Part shown: positions 7,915 to 15,157 of the stretch, in pieces
How the letters are laid out: every line of letters begins with the position of its first letter
Numbering within the stretch: position 1 is the first letter of the stretch
IMG/VR virus record: IMGVR_UViG_3300025011_000030
Span: 21,651-85,650 of that record
DNA from: a virus
Strand: one strand, 5' to 3'
Length of the DNA: 64,000 bases
Program-made: the position numbers and the translations under genes
The notes under the pieces: generated by a model
The model's input: only the letters and a program-made list of their open reading frames with translations
Databases searched by the model: none
Told to the model about the DNA's origin: nothing

Positions 7915-7930
7915 AGAGGTGACCGAATTA

Positions 7931-8479
7931 ATGCACGTATGTATAGCAGGCCCAATGGGCTCTGGAAAGTCTACCACAGCTAAGATTATACAAGATACTC
8001 TACTGTTTGACGACGTGATACTGTTAAACCAAACGACAGGTATTAAAACTCTTATGGACGAGCTTAACTATCAAAAGTTACCTTCTCGTAAAGTTTATCA
8101 GGACGTTATGGAATATTTTCGTGAACTATGTGGGCCGGATTGTCATTGTAGGAGAACAGTTCAACAAGTAGAGAAGGCTGCCGGTAAGATTTGTGTGGTT
8201 GACGATGTTCGCCAACATAACGAAATGGCTGTATTCAAGGAGCACGGTTTCGTTTCAATTGGTATTACCGCGCCGGATAATTTAAGAGCCAACAGGTTAT
8301 TTAATCGGGACGGGTACGACCAAACCCAGTTTTTTACTCACCCAAAAGAGTACGAGGCTATGCAAGTGGTTAAATCTTGTGATTTCGAAGTTACTAATAA
8401 CGGTTCCATAGCCCAATTAAAAGCACACGTTCGACGTATTTTAAACTTAATTCCCAAACGTGACCTCAGTACATCATGA
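7931..8479 (+). CDS. P-loop deoxynucleoside monophosphate kinase-like protein
   Basis: 182 residues. P-loop GPMGSGKST at residues 7-15, a Walker-B-like VVDDVRQHNE and a late RLFNRDGYD segment. This layout matches phage dNMP kinases and adenylate-kinase-like proteins; neighbours (ThyA, dCMP deaminase, NrdD) support nucleotide metabolism. ATG at 7931 follows GAGAGGTGA. The stop overlaps the RNase H start (ATGA). Confidence 0.6.
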   Translation: MHVCIAGPMGSGKSTTAKIIQDTLLFDDVILLNQTTGIKTLMDELNYQKLPSRKVYQDVMEYFRELCGPDCHCRRTVQQVEKAAGKICVVDDVRQHNEMAVFKEHGFVSIGITAPDNLRANRLFNRDGYDQTQFFTHPKEYEAMQVVKSCDFEVTNNGSIAQLKAHVRRILNLIPKRDLSTS

Positions 8480-8898
8480 CGGTTTTAGGTTATTTTGACG
8501 GCGCTAACAAAGGTCAACCAGGCCCTGCCGGGATAGGTGCTCTTATAATCAAGGACGGAGTTATGATATGGGAAAAGGCGGAGTATATCGGTCTTAAAAC
8601 TAATAACGAAGCTGAGTATATGGCTTTGTTAGCTGTACTCAAACAAGCTGTATATCTTGGTATTAAAGAAATAACTATTCGCGGCGATAGTTTATTAGTA
8701 GTTAATCAGGTCAATCGAAAGTGGAAGTGTGAAACGCCACATTTAAAACCTTTGTTGAAACAAGCTTGGGAATATTTAGCATATATTCCTCGTTATAAGC
8801 TAAAATGGATTCCTCGTACCCAAAATACTTATGCCGATGCTCTTAGTAAACGAGGCCGCATTGAGTTAGCACCTAAGGAGGTTGGCGAGTTTGCCTGA
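8476..8898 (+). CDS. rnhA: Ribonuclease HI
   Basis: 140 residues, the usual length for RNase HI. The four acidic metal ligands are visible: D8 (YFDGA), E47 (NNEAEY), D71 (RGDS) and D121 (YADALS). It removes RNA from RNA-DNA hybrids such as Okazaki primers. The start ATG overlaps the preceding stop by ATGA, and the end overlaps nrdD by 8 bases, so the three genes are translationally coupled. Confidence 0.9.
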   Translation: MTVLGYFDGANKGQPGPAGIGALIIKDGVMIWEKAEYIGLKTNNEAEYMALLAVLKQAVYLGIKEITIRGDSLLVVNQVNRKWKCETPHLKPLLKQAWEYLAYIPRYKLKWIPRTQNTYADALSKRGRIELAPKEVGEFA

Positions 8899-11071
8899 AA
8901 TTAAAGTATTGAAGAGGGATGGAAAAACATTAGCTCCATGGGAACCGGAGAAAATAACTAGAGCTGTAGAAAAAGCTTTTAAGGCTGTTAAAGTCCCAAT
9001 CACTAAAGATAAATTAAACGTTATTACTTTTAGGGTGAATAGTACATTAGCGAGCGTTAATGCAATTAAGCCCAAGACTCGCCCACTTGTTATTGAAATT
9101 GAGTCCATTCAAAATACTGTTGAATATACTTTACGTGATATGGGTTACTGGGAAGTGGCTCGGGCTTATATTGTATACCGAGAACAAAGGGCTGATATTC
9201 GCCGAGGTAAGAATTTATTGCTAGACGTCATACAGGAAATTGATATTGAAGCCACCAAAGATAATGCTAATGTAGGTAACACCATGGCTGGAAAGGTATT
9301 ACAAATCTCAGAGGCTGCCTCGTCTTATTTTTATAGTAAGCGGGTTATCCCTGAAGTATTTAGTACAGCTCACGATTCGGGTGATATTCACATACACGAT
9401 AAAGCCTGGTACGGTAAAGGAATTAATTGTTGTCAAATACCGTATACCAAATTAGCTCGTGAGGGATTTAATACGGGTCACGGTTTTATTCGGCCGGCAC
9501 ATAGTTTAAAGACGGCTGCTATGCACGCTAGTATTATTATTCAAGCTAACCAGAACGAGATGTACGGAGGTCAGAGCTACCCTGATTTTGATAATCAGTT
9601 TGTCGCTACAGGTGTTCTTGACTATCAGCGAGGTAAAATACGTCGTGACTTACAATACGGTGCCGGCCTGGCAGGTAAGCAACTTGAAGAATTAAATACT
9701 ACAGATGTTGACGTACAGGTAGAAAAAATACTTGACCACAAAGGTTTTCAAGCTATGGAAGCTCTAATTTATAACCTCAATACAATGCATAGCCGAGGAG
9801 GAGGACAAATTCCGTTTTCCTCGATAAATATTGGTGACGTACAAAGTGAAGATGCTGCTAAAGTTTGTGAATGGATTTTGAAAGCTTTTGAGGCAGGTTT
9901 AGGGAAGGGTGAGCAACCTATATTCCCTAATATTTGTTTCAAAATTAAAGCTGGAGTTAACATGTATCCAACAGACCCATATTATCTATTGTTTAAGTTA
10001 GCTCAACGGGTATGTGCGAAACGACTTAACCCGAGCTGGGTTTTCTGTGATAGTAGTTTCAACAAAGGTGGCGACATTTCGTATATGGGTTGCAGAACTC
10101 GTGTAGTAGCCGATCGTCACGGAGAGTCTACTACAATAGAGCGAGGTAACATCTCATTTACTACTGAAAATTTACCTCGTTTAGCGCTAAAAGCTCTAAA
10201 TAAGTTTCCTACTGACCAGCAGGCGAGGATTGAGTACTTCTTTGAACTGCATAATAACATGTTGGAGCTCATTGTGCAGCAACTCCTACACAGGTTTCAC
10301 TATATTTGTAATACGTTGAAAGCCAAAGATTTTCCATTCTTACTGGGTCAGCATTTATACCGGGATGCTGAGTTGTTGAAACCTGATGACAGTATTTACA
10401 TGGCAGCTCGGCACGGTACTCTTACGTTAGGCTTTATTGGTCTAGCCGAATGTCTGACAGCCCTTGTGGGTAGTCATCACGGTGAGGACGAGAATGCTTT
10501 ATTTTTAGGACATAAGATTATATCAAGAATTCGGGGAGTAGCTGATGCTGCTTGTAACCAGTATGACCTTAATTTTTCAGTTATTGCTACGCCGGCCGAA
10601 GGGTTATCCGGTCGGTTCACTAAGCTGGATAAGGCCCACTTTGGACATGTAGTTGGAGTGACAGATAAGGACTATTATACAAATAGTTATCATTTGCCGG
10701 TAAGTTACAATACAAGTTTCCAACACAAAATAGCTACAGAAGGGCCGTTTCATAAGTACTGTAACGGAGGTCATATAAGCTATGTAGAGCTTCAAAGTAT
10801 GCCTCCTGAATACAATTTGGAAGTTGTAGAACAAATCGTAATGAGTATGGCTGCCAGTGATATGGGCTATGCTGCAATTAACTATCCAGTTGATTATTGT
10901 AACTCTTGTGGTACATCTAATAACGTTATACCTCACAGTCAGCCGTGCCCTATTTGTGGGGAAATTGAAAACATTGACAGAGTTAGACGAATCACAGGTT
11001 ACCTTAGTACATTAAACCGTTTTAATGATGCGAAAGTAACTGAGGAAAGCGACCGTAAAGTTCACGTATAA
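8891..11071 (+). CDS. nrdD: Anaerobic ribonucleoside-triphosphate reductase, large subunit
   Basis: 726 residues. N-terminal ATP-cone (VLKRDGKTLAPWEPEKI), then the NrdD core with AWYGKGINCCQI and RGGGQIPFSSIN, a C-terminal four-cysteine zinc site (NSCGTS ... CPICGE) and the glycyl-radical loop RRITGYLSTLNRFN. It reduces NTPs without oxygen and needs a radical-SAM activase (NrdG). TTG 8891 is chosen because AAGGAGG ends at 8881. The matching nrdG lies 19 kb away and is interrupted by a stop codon. Confidence 0.95.
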   Translation: MPEIKVLKRDGKTLAPWEPEKITRAVEKAFKAVKVPITKDKLNVITFRVNSTLASVNAIKPKTRPLVIEIESIQNTVEYTLRDMGYWEVARAYIVYREQRADIRRGKNLLLDVIQEIDIEATKDNANVGNTMAGKVLQISEAASSYFYSKRVIPEVFSTAHDSGDIHIHDKAWYGKGINCCQIPYTKLAREGFNTGHGFIRPAHSLKTAAMHASIIIQANQNEMYGGQSYPDFDNQFVATGVLDYQRGKIRRDLQYGAGLAGKQLEELNTTDVDVQVEKILDHKGFQAMEALIYNLNTMHSRGGGQIPFSSINIGDVQSEDAAKVCEWILKAFEAGLGKGEQPIFPNICFKIKAGVNMYPTDPYYLLFKLAQRVCAKRLNPSWVFCDSSFNKGGDISYMGCRTRVVADRHGESTTIERGNISFTTENLPRLALKALNKFPTDQQARIEYFFELHNNMLELIVQQLLHRFHYICNTLKAKDFPFLLGQHLYRDAELLKPDDSIYMAARHGTLTLGFIGLAECLTALVGSHHGEDENALFLGHKIISRIRGVADAACNQYDLNFSVIATPAEGLSGRFTKLDKAHFGHVVGVTDKDYYTNSYHLPVSYNTSFQHKIATEGPFHKYCNGGHISYVELQSMPPEYNLEVVEQIVMSMAASDMGYAAINYPVDYCNSCGTSNNVIPHSQPCPICGEIENIDRVRRITGYLSTLNRFNDAKVTEESDRKVHV

Positions 11072-11086
11072 CTTCAGGTTCAACAG

Positions 11087-11115
11087 CTTAAAAAGTGAGT
11101 AGGTGATTTTATATA
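11087..11115 (+). promoter_or_regulatory. CTTAAAAA / TATATA promoter-like element 3
   Basis: CTTAAAAA at 11087 and TATATA at 11110-11115. No terminator hairpin overlaps it, which supports a promoter reading. A set of hairpins (11117-11240) follows. Confidence 0.55.
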
Positions 11116-11116
11116 T

Positions 11117-11240
11117 TAAGTAGCTGACAGCTAACAAACTGACTGAAGGGAGTCGGTTATCATGTAACCTTATGCTGAAAGTATAGAAAAATGTTGTTTC
11201 AGCGAACTGAGGGCCGGGACTGTACACCCGGCCTTCCATA
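11117..11240 (+). ncRNA. Structured leader or small RNA candidate
   Basis: Four successive hairpins can be drawn: TAGCT-GAC-AGCTA, AACTGACT with AGTCGGTT (its loop holds a GAAGGG Shine-Dalgarno-like site), GCTGAAA with TTTCAGC, and GGCCGGG with CCCGGCC. The first two flank an ATG-TAA start-stop pair at 11161. Together with the upstream promoter-like element this suggests an RNA element controlling the gene at 11280; no known family is recognised. Confidence 0.35.
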
Positions 11241-11279
11241 TTAACTAAAAACTATTAAAATTGAACGAAAAGAGGTGTT

Positions 11280-11546
11280 ATTACGAATATTAATAAAGTT
11301 TTGGATGAAGACGGTGACGAAGTAGAACAGCCTGAAGAAATAGTAACTCAGGAAATGGCCACAGGTGAATCGCCCAGGATGCTTACTTTATACGGTTATA
11401 ATACATTTGAGTTAGTTAATGAGTTAAAGCGGCGCGAAGAAGTTAGCTCGGTGAACGTTTTACCGGGTACTGACTACATGTTAACATCCGGTAGTCGTAG
11501 TATTAAAAATACCGGGCCGGCAATTATTTTAGTAATAATAGATTAG
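11280..11546 (+). CDS. Hypothetical protein with non-ATG start
   Basis: About 88 residues, acidic N-terminus, hydrophobic C-terminal end; no domain recognised. The frame is open back to AGAGGTG at 11271, where the only sensible starts are ATT 11280 or ACG 11283 (giving MTNINK-like N-terminus); TTG 11301 is 24 bases from the site. Follows a structured leader region. Confidence 0.55.
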   Translation: MTNINKVLDEDGDEVEQPEEIVTQEMATGESPRMLTLYGYNTFELVNELKRREEVSSVNVLPGTDYMLTSGSRSIKNTGPAIILVIID

Positions 11547-11584
11547 AAACTTATTAGTAATAAAAACGGAAGAAGGTTGAATGA

Positions 11585-12052
11585 ATGCGTTACGAAGGAA
11601 GAATTGTGAAATTAAGTGACGGTTTAGTAGTTATACCACATACTTATTACAGTAGAACAGACGACTACAGTTGCTCAGTATTAAAAAACAGTGATAAACG
11701 TGAACTATTTGTTGGTGATACAGTTATACTATCTACAGTTGAGTTACGTCGTGGCAACATACTGATTTTTTCACAATTGGGTGACATGGACAGCGATATT
11801 AAACAGGCTTGTAACAAATACTCAAGAGTACCTTTGTCACAGATTGTAGAAGAAGGACGTCGAGTATTAAAGCTACTTGAATCGTTAAACCTCGCTTCAG
11901 CCGAGTATTATTACGAAATGATTAAAGGCATTATTGAAAACTATTACGACGCCGGTCGTGAGGTAAGTGAACGTCAACGAAATGCACTGACTATGGTAGT
12001 ATGCCGGTATAGCTTACGCTGTACTCTTAAATTAGTAAAGCAAACTCAGTAA
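11585..12052 (+). CDS. Hypothetical protein (155 aa)
   Basis: Starts at ATG 11585 after GAAGAAGG. The first 60 residues look beta-rich; the second half is helical with no motif I can name. Followed immediately by a strong terminator, so it ends the transcript begun upstream. Function unknown. Confidence 0.7.
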   Translation: MRYEGRIVKLSDGLVVIPHTYYSRTDDYSCSVLKNSDKRELFVGDTVILSTVELRRGNILIFSQLGDMDSDIKQACNKYSRVPLSQIVEEGRRVLKLLESLNLASAEYYYEMIKGIIENYYDAGREVSERQRNALTMVVCRYSLRCTLKLVKQTQ

Positions 12053-12059
12053 TAGCAAC

Positions 12060-12092
12060 GGCCCTGTCGCCTACAGCGAAGGGCCTTTTTAA
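12060..12092 (+). terminator. Rho-independent terminator
   Basis: GGCCCT-G-TCGC pairs with GCGAAGGGCC around CTACA, followed by TTTTT. Confidence 0.85.
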
Positions 12093-12128
12093 TTTTAAAA
12101 ATAATTCACAAATTTCATTAAAAAGTTC

Positions 12129-12157
12129 TTGTCTGAGGAACAGTTTAGGAGTATAAT
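12129..12157 (+). promoter_or_regulatory. Sigma-A promoter
   Basis: TTGTCT, exactly 17 bases, TATAAT at 12152-12157. A close-to-consensus promoter for the single gene at 12211. Confidence 0.85.
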
Positions 12158-12210
12158 AGCTACAAGAGGAAAACAAAAAACTTAAAAAAAAAACAGGGAG
12201 GTCAAATAAC

Positions 12211-12897
12211 ATGATGGTAAACGTAACCTGCAAGCGTACAGGATTAGAAGGTATTGCAGTAGTAAATATAGACGGTTCTGCAACAATATCATTTGAAAAC
12301 GGTTCAGTTAAAACCGCAACAGCTAGTACATTTAAGCGTTGGTACAAAAAATCGGCCGTGATTGACAGTTCCGAATTTGTAGCTGTTGAAGCTACTGACG
12401 TTGAAGTTCAACTCGAAATACAGCCAGAAGTTGAAGTAGCCGAAGTTGAAGTAGCCGAAGTTGAAGTAGCCGAAGTTGAAGTAGCCGAAGTTGAGGTTAC
12501 CGTTGAGGTTGCAGCGCCGATCGCGGTTGAATCACAAATTCAGGCCCAGTTAGTGGTTGCACCTGTAGTAGTAACCGAAGTTCCAATAAACTTAACTCAA
12601 CCGACCGAAGTTATAATCAGCTTAGTTGGAACCGAAACTCACGTCACTAAAAAAGAAATCGTACATGTTATCCAGCGAGTACAGTTTGGCGAAAACATTA
12701 TTGAGCTACAGTCACAGCAAGGTTTTATTCATGTAGTAAAATTAGTTGACCGGGAAGGTAACTTAATTCACCGCAGTAATAAGGCTAGTTTAAAAGACCT
12801 GTTCGCAACTTACTTCGGTTACGACGAAGCCACTTCAAAGGCATACCGCAAAGAAATAACTAAAGTTCGTAAGCAAGCTGAAAAAACCGTACATTAA
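12211..12897 (+). CDS. Two-domain protein with Val-Glu repeat linker (paralogue of 55766)
   Basis: 228 residues. An N-terminal ~45-residue domain ends ATASTFKRWYK; the C-terminal ~80-residue domain contains VHVIQRV, GFIHVVKLVDREGNL and a final KVRKQAE helix. Between them lies an acidic linker with VEVAE repeated four times. Both end domains recur in the protein at 55766 with an unrelated Ala-Lys-Glu linker. Strong promoter, GGAGGTCAA site and its own terminator imply independent high expression. Function unknown; ATG 12214 is an alternative start. Confidence 0.85.
   Translation: MMVNVTCKRTGLEGIAVVNIDGSATISFENGSVKTATASTFKRWYKKSAVIDSSEFVAVEATDVEVQLEIQPEVEVAEVEVAEVEVAEVEVAEVEVTVEVAAPIAVESQIQAQLVVAPVVVTEVPINLTQPTEVIISLVGTETHVTKKEIVHVIQRVQFGENIIELQSQQGFIHVVKLVDREGNLIHRSNKASLKDLFATYFGYDEATSKAYRKEITKVRKQAEKTVH
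12427..12495 (+). repeat. 15-bp tandem repeat inside gene
   Basis: Four copies of GAAGTTGAAGTAGCC plus a partial copy, in frame, encoding the VEVAE linker. Copy number probably varies by slippage. Confidence 0.95.
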
Positions 12898-12904
12898 AAC
12901 TTCT

Positions 12905-12929
12905 ACCAGGTTTCGGCCTGGTTTTTTTT
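12905..12929 (+). terminator. Rho-independent terminator
   Basis: ACCAGG, loop TTTCGG, CCTGGT, then eight T. Confidence 0.9.
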
Positions 12930-12930
12930 A

Positions 12931-12971
12931 CTTAAATTTGAGTTGCATATTACTATATAATATGTTAGAAT
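12931..12971 (+). promoter_or_regulatory. Overlapping promoter elements
   Basis: CTTAAATT (12931) with TATATA (12954-12959), and TTGCAT (12943-12948)-N17-TAGAAT (12966-12971), overlap upstream of the gene at 13005. Two polymerase forms may use the same region. Confidence 0.55.
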
Positions 12972-13004
12972 GTATTTACTCGGTTAAAAACGAAGAGGGT
13001 TAAG

Positions 13005-13211
13005 TTGATTGGCACCGATTTGTACGAAAATCAAGGCGAAAAGTACGTCATATATGAACTTGAGTATTTGTGCAAGTACTATGAAATCGATGGATTAACG
13101 ACAATATCTTTAGCTCTTGGTTGGACTGGAGATTCTGTTAAAAGTAAATTAAAGAAAATACGTAAGCAAGGTTTATACAAGTATTACAAAAACTTAAATA
13201 AATACCAATGA
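13005..13211 (+). CDS. Small hypothetical protein, possible HTH
   Basis: 68 residues from TTG 13005 after GAGGG. The ITSLALGWTGDSVKSK-like segment (LTTISLALGWTGDSVKSKLKK begins near residue 30) could be a helix-turn-helix, and the C-terminus is lysine and tyrosine rich. A DNA-binding regulator is possible but not established. Confidence 0.6.
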   Translation: MIGTDLYENQGEKYVIYELEYLCKYYEIDGLTTISLALGWTGDSVKSKLKKIRKQGLYKYYKNLNKYQ

Positions 13212-13223
13212 AGGAGGTTAAAA

Positions 13224-13352
13224 ATGTTCAACGAAATTTCAGGTATTGTACCTTTTACATGTATGCTCTTACCGTTGTTACTGGTTGCCAGTATTTTAGC
13301 CTTAGACAACTGCTGTGCCGGTCGTAAGATTCGTAGAAGGAGGTTATTTTAG
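13224..13352 (+). CDS. Small single-span membrane protein
   Basis: 42 residues, ATG with AAGGAGG 5 bases upstream. One hydrophobic span (PFTCMLLPLLLVASILAL) followed by a basic tail RKIRRRRLF, giving a cytoplasmic C-terminus by the positive-inside rule. Its end carries the ribosome binding site of the next gene. Function unknown. Confidence 0.65.
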   Translation: MFNEISGIVPFTCMLLPLLLVASILALDNCCAGRKIRRRRLF

Positions 13353-13353
13353 T

Positions 13354-13650
13354 TTGTACGAACATGTTATTAAGCGCCCTGACGGAGTTAAAGTTTGTAT
13401 ACGAGTGATGCGTAATAGTAGTGCCACCTTCTATGTTGACAACATAGGAGTTATTCCTAAAGGTAAGCGTAAGTCCGTCTATGTGTTAGATCAGTTTAGC
13501 GATTACCGGTACAGAAGACTACCCTTAAACGAGCGCGAAAATTATAAGTTACAAAAGTTTTTAGAGGTAGCTACTTTGGAGGAGTTAAATCAGGCTTTAG
13601 AGGCTGCTTGGCTGTCAATCAAACCTCAGCCGTTAGTTTCAAAAGTATAG
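13354..13650 (+). CDS. Hypothetical protein (98 aa)
   Basis: TTG at 13354 lies 10 bases after GGAGG, which itself is inside the previous gene; start and previous stop are 1 base apart, so the two are coupled. Mixed alpha/beta composition with a basic PKGKRKS stretch. No domain recognised. Confidence 0.65.
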   Translation: MYEHVIKRPDGVKVCIRVMRNSSATFYVDNIGVIPKGKRKSVYVLDQFSDYRYRRLPLNERENYKLQKFLEVATLEELNQALEAAWLSIKPQPLVSKV

Positions 13651-13666
13651 TCAGTGATTTTATACT
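13638..13666 (+). promoter_or_regulatory. Promoter candidate TTCAAA-N17-TATACT
   Basis: The stretch GTGATTTTATA resembles element 3 almost base for base, and the -35/-10 spacing is 17. It overlaps the end of the preceding gene and precedes 13752. Confidence 0.45.
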
Positions 13667-13751
13667 ACTGTGCCGTTTGAACGACCTGTTTGGGCTATTA
13701 TGAGGCAGCTAACAGGTCGTTAATCTAATTAATAAACATGGAGGTAACAAG

Positions 13752-13919
13752 ATGACTAGGAAAAAAGACCCGATTTCAAGTTTCAGGTCACTTTTGTATA
13801 CGACTGCTAAGTTACTGGGCGATGTGAATGCGGTGCGTAAGGGTAAAGTTGGCGAGCGAATATGTCGTAGAGCGGCGGGTAAGGTAACCGGAAAGCTGCT
13901 GGGTAAACTTTTTAAATAG
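13752..13919 (+). CDS. Small basic protein (55 aa)
   Basis: ATG with GGAGG 8 bases upstream. About a quarter of residues are Lys or Arg; the C-terminal half has glycine-lysine steps (GKVTGKLLGKLFK) that would form an amphipathic helix. Could bind nucleic acid or membrane. Function unknown. Confidence 0.55.
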   Translation: MTRKKDPISSFRSLLYTTAKLLGDVNAVRKGKVGERICRRAAGKVTGKLLGKLFK

Positions 13920-13952
13920 AACCTTAAAATCGTTATAGAAATGGGGATTGAT

Positions 13953-15037
13953 GTGAGTAAATTTGAATTGTCAATTTCACCTGACTATGTTCCTAATTGG
14001 ACGGTCGTTGACGGTGTTCGTGAGCTTTTCCAGAATGCATTAGACCAACAAACACTGTTACCAAATAATGAAATGTTTTTCAGTTACGAAAACGAAATTT
14101 TAAGAGTAGGTAACAAAAGTTCTGTATTGGGTATAAACACACTGTTATTAGGAGCTTCTACCAAGCGCGAGGACGCAATACCATCGGTAAGTTCGGTGAA
14201 GGCTACAAGATAGCTACGTTGGTATTACTTAGACACGGTAAGCAAGTCACGTTCTATAACTACGGTAATAAGGAAGTTTGGAAACCGCGGTTCGTTAACT
14301 CCAAAAGATTTGGGGCTCGGATCTTAACGTTTTTCGTTGATAAAAAATACTTTTGGCAGTCTGTACCTGACAATAACTTAATCATTGAGGTCACCGGGAT
14401 CACTCAAGAAGAATATTGGGACATTGTGAACTCTAACTTACATTTACAGACGTTAGATCCGGACCGAGTGATAGAAACCGAGTTTGGCCGTATTATAGAA
14501 GACCCAAAGCTCACCGGGAATGTGTATGTCAACGGGCTGTTTGTTTGTGACTATGCACCGTACAAGCTGTCATATGACTTTAAGTCGGCACATATCAATA
14601 TTGACCGTGACCGGAAGTTAGTATCGAACTTTGATTTGGAATGGCTGGCTTCGCGAATGTGGGCTACTGTGGGCGGCCCTAAGGTTGTAAAAATGGCTCG
14701 TGAAGGATATGCCGATGTTAAATATGTGGGTAGTATGCCGGCTGAAGGTAACCTTTTTACAAGTGCTTTGTTTGATTTTCGTTGTGAACACGGTGAAAAG
14801 GCTGTTCCGGTAACTACTCAGGACGAAATGGAAAAAGTCGCTCAAGGTTATAAGCCGGTCATTGTTAGTTCGGCATATATGAAGTTAATAACTTCGTGCT
14901 CGTTATACCGTGAGCCTGACGCACCGAAGGTCACCGTTAAAGGGCGTCTTCATAAATGGTTAGAAGGTGTTGAGACTCGCTTGTATACAGAGGAAATTGC
15001 AGAGTTTAGAGCTATTTTAGTAGATATTAGCGAATAA
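13953..15037 (+). pseudogene. GHKL-type ATP-binding protein, frameshifted
   Basis: GTG 13953 (or ATG 13941) opens MSKFELSISP..., with the GHKL N-box E-L-F-Q-N-A-L-D. The frame breaks near 14184, where GCAATACC appears to have lost one A; the next frame continues TIGKFGEGYKIATLVLLRHG, which holds the GxxGxG lid of the GHKL (gyrase/HSP90/MutL) ATPase fold. The 272-residue remainder includes NSKRFGARILTFF. Restored length about 360. Role unknown; a phage ATP-dependent switch or remodeller. The one-base loss may be a sequencing error. Confidence 0.6.
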
Positions 15038-15055
15038 CAGAGTAAGTTAATATTA

Positions 15056-15090
15056 AGTTAAGTATGGAAAACCATCCTTAACTTTTTTTA
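15056..15090 (+). terminator. Rho-independent terminator
   Basis: AGTTAAG pairs with CTTAACT, inner TGG/CCA pairing, then seven T. Confidence 0.75.
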
Positions 15091-15092
15091 TT

Positions 15093-15121
15093 CTTAAAAA
15101 TGCAGTCGCTTTTTTTATATA
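15093..15121 (+). promoter_or_regulatory. CTTAAAAA / TATATA promoter-like element 4
   Basis: CTTAAAAA at 15093, TATATA at 15116-15121. It lies after, not within, a separate terminator hairpin and precedes the helicase gene. Confidence 0.55.
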
Positions 15122-15157
15122 TTAAATTAAAACTGTACAGAAGTAGGTGGTTATTTT

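Noticed and set aside
11161-11166. ATG-TAA as a gene start
   Set aside because: Encodes no peptide beyond Met; kept only as a possible regulatory start-stop.
12427-12495. Regular 15-bp repeats as a CRISPR array
   Set aside because: Units are contiguous, in frame and without spacers; they encode VEVAE.
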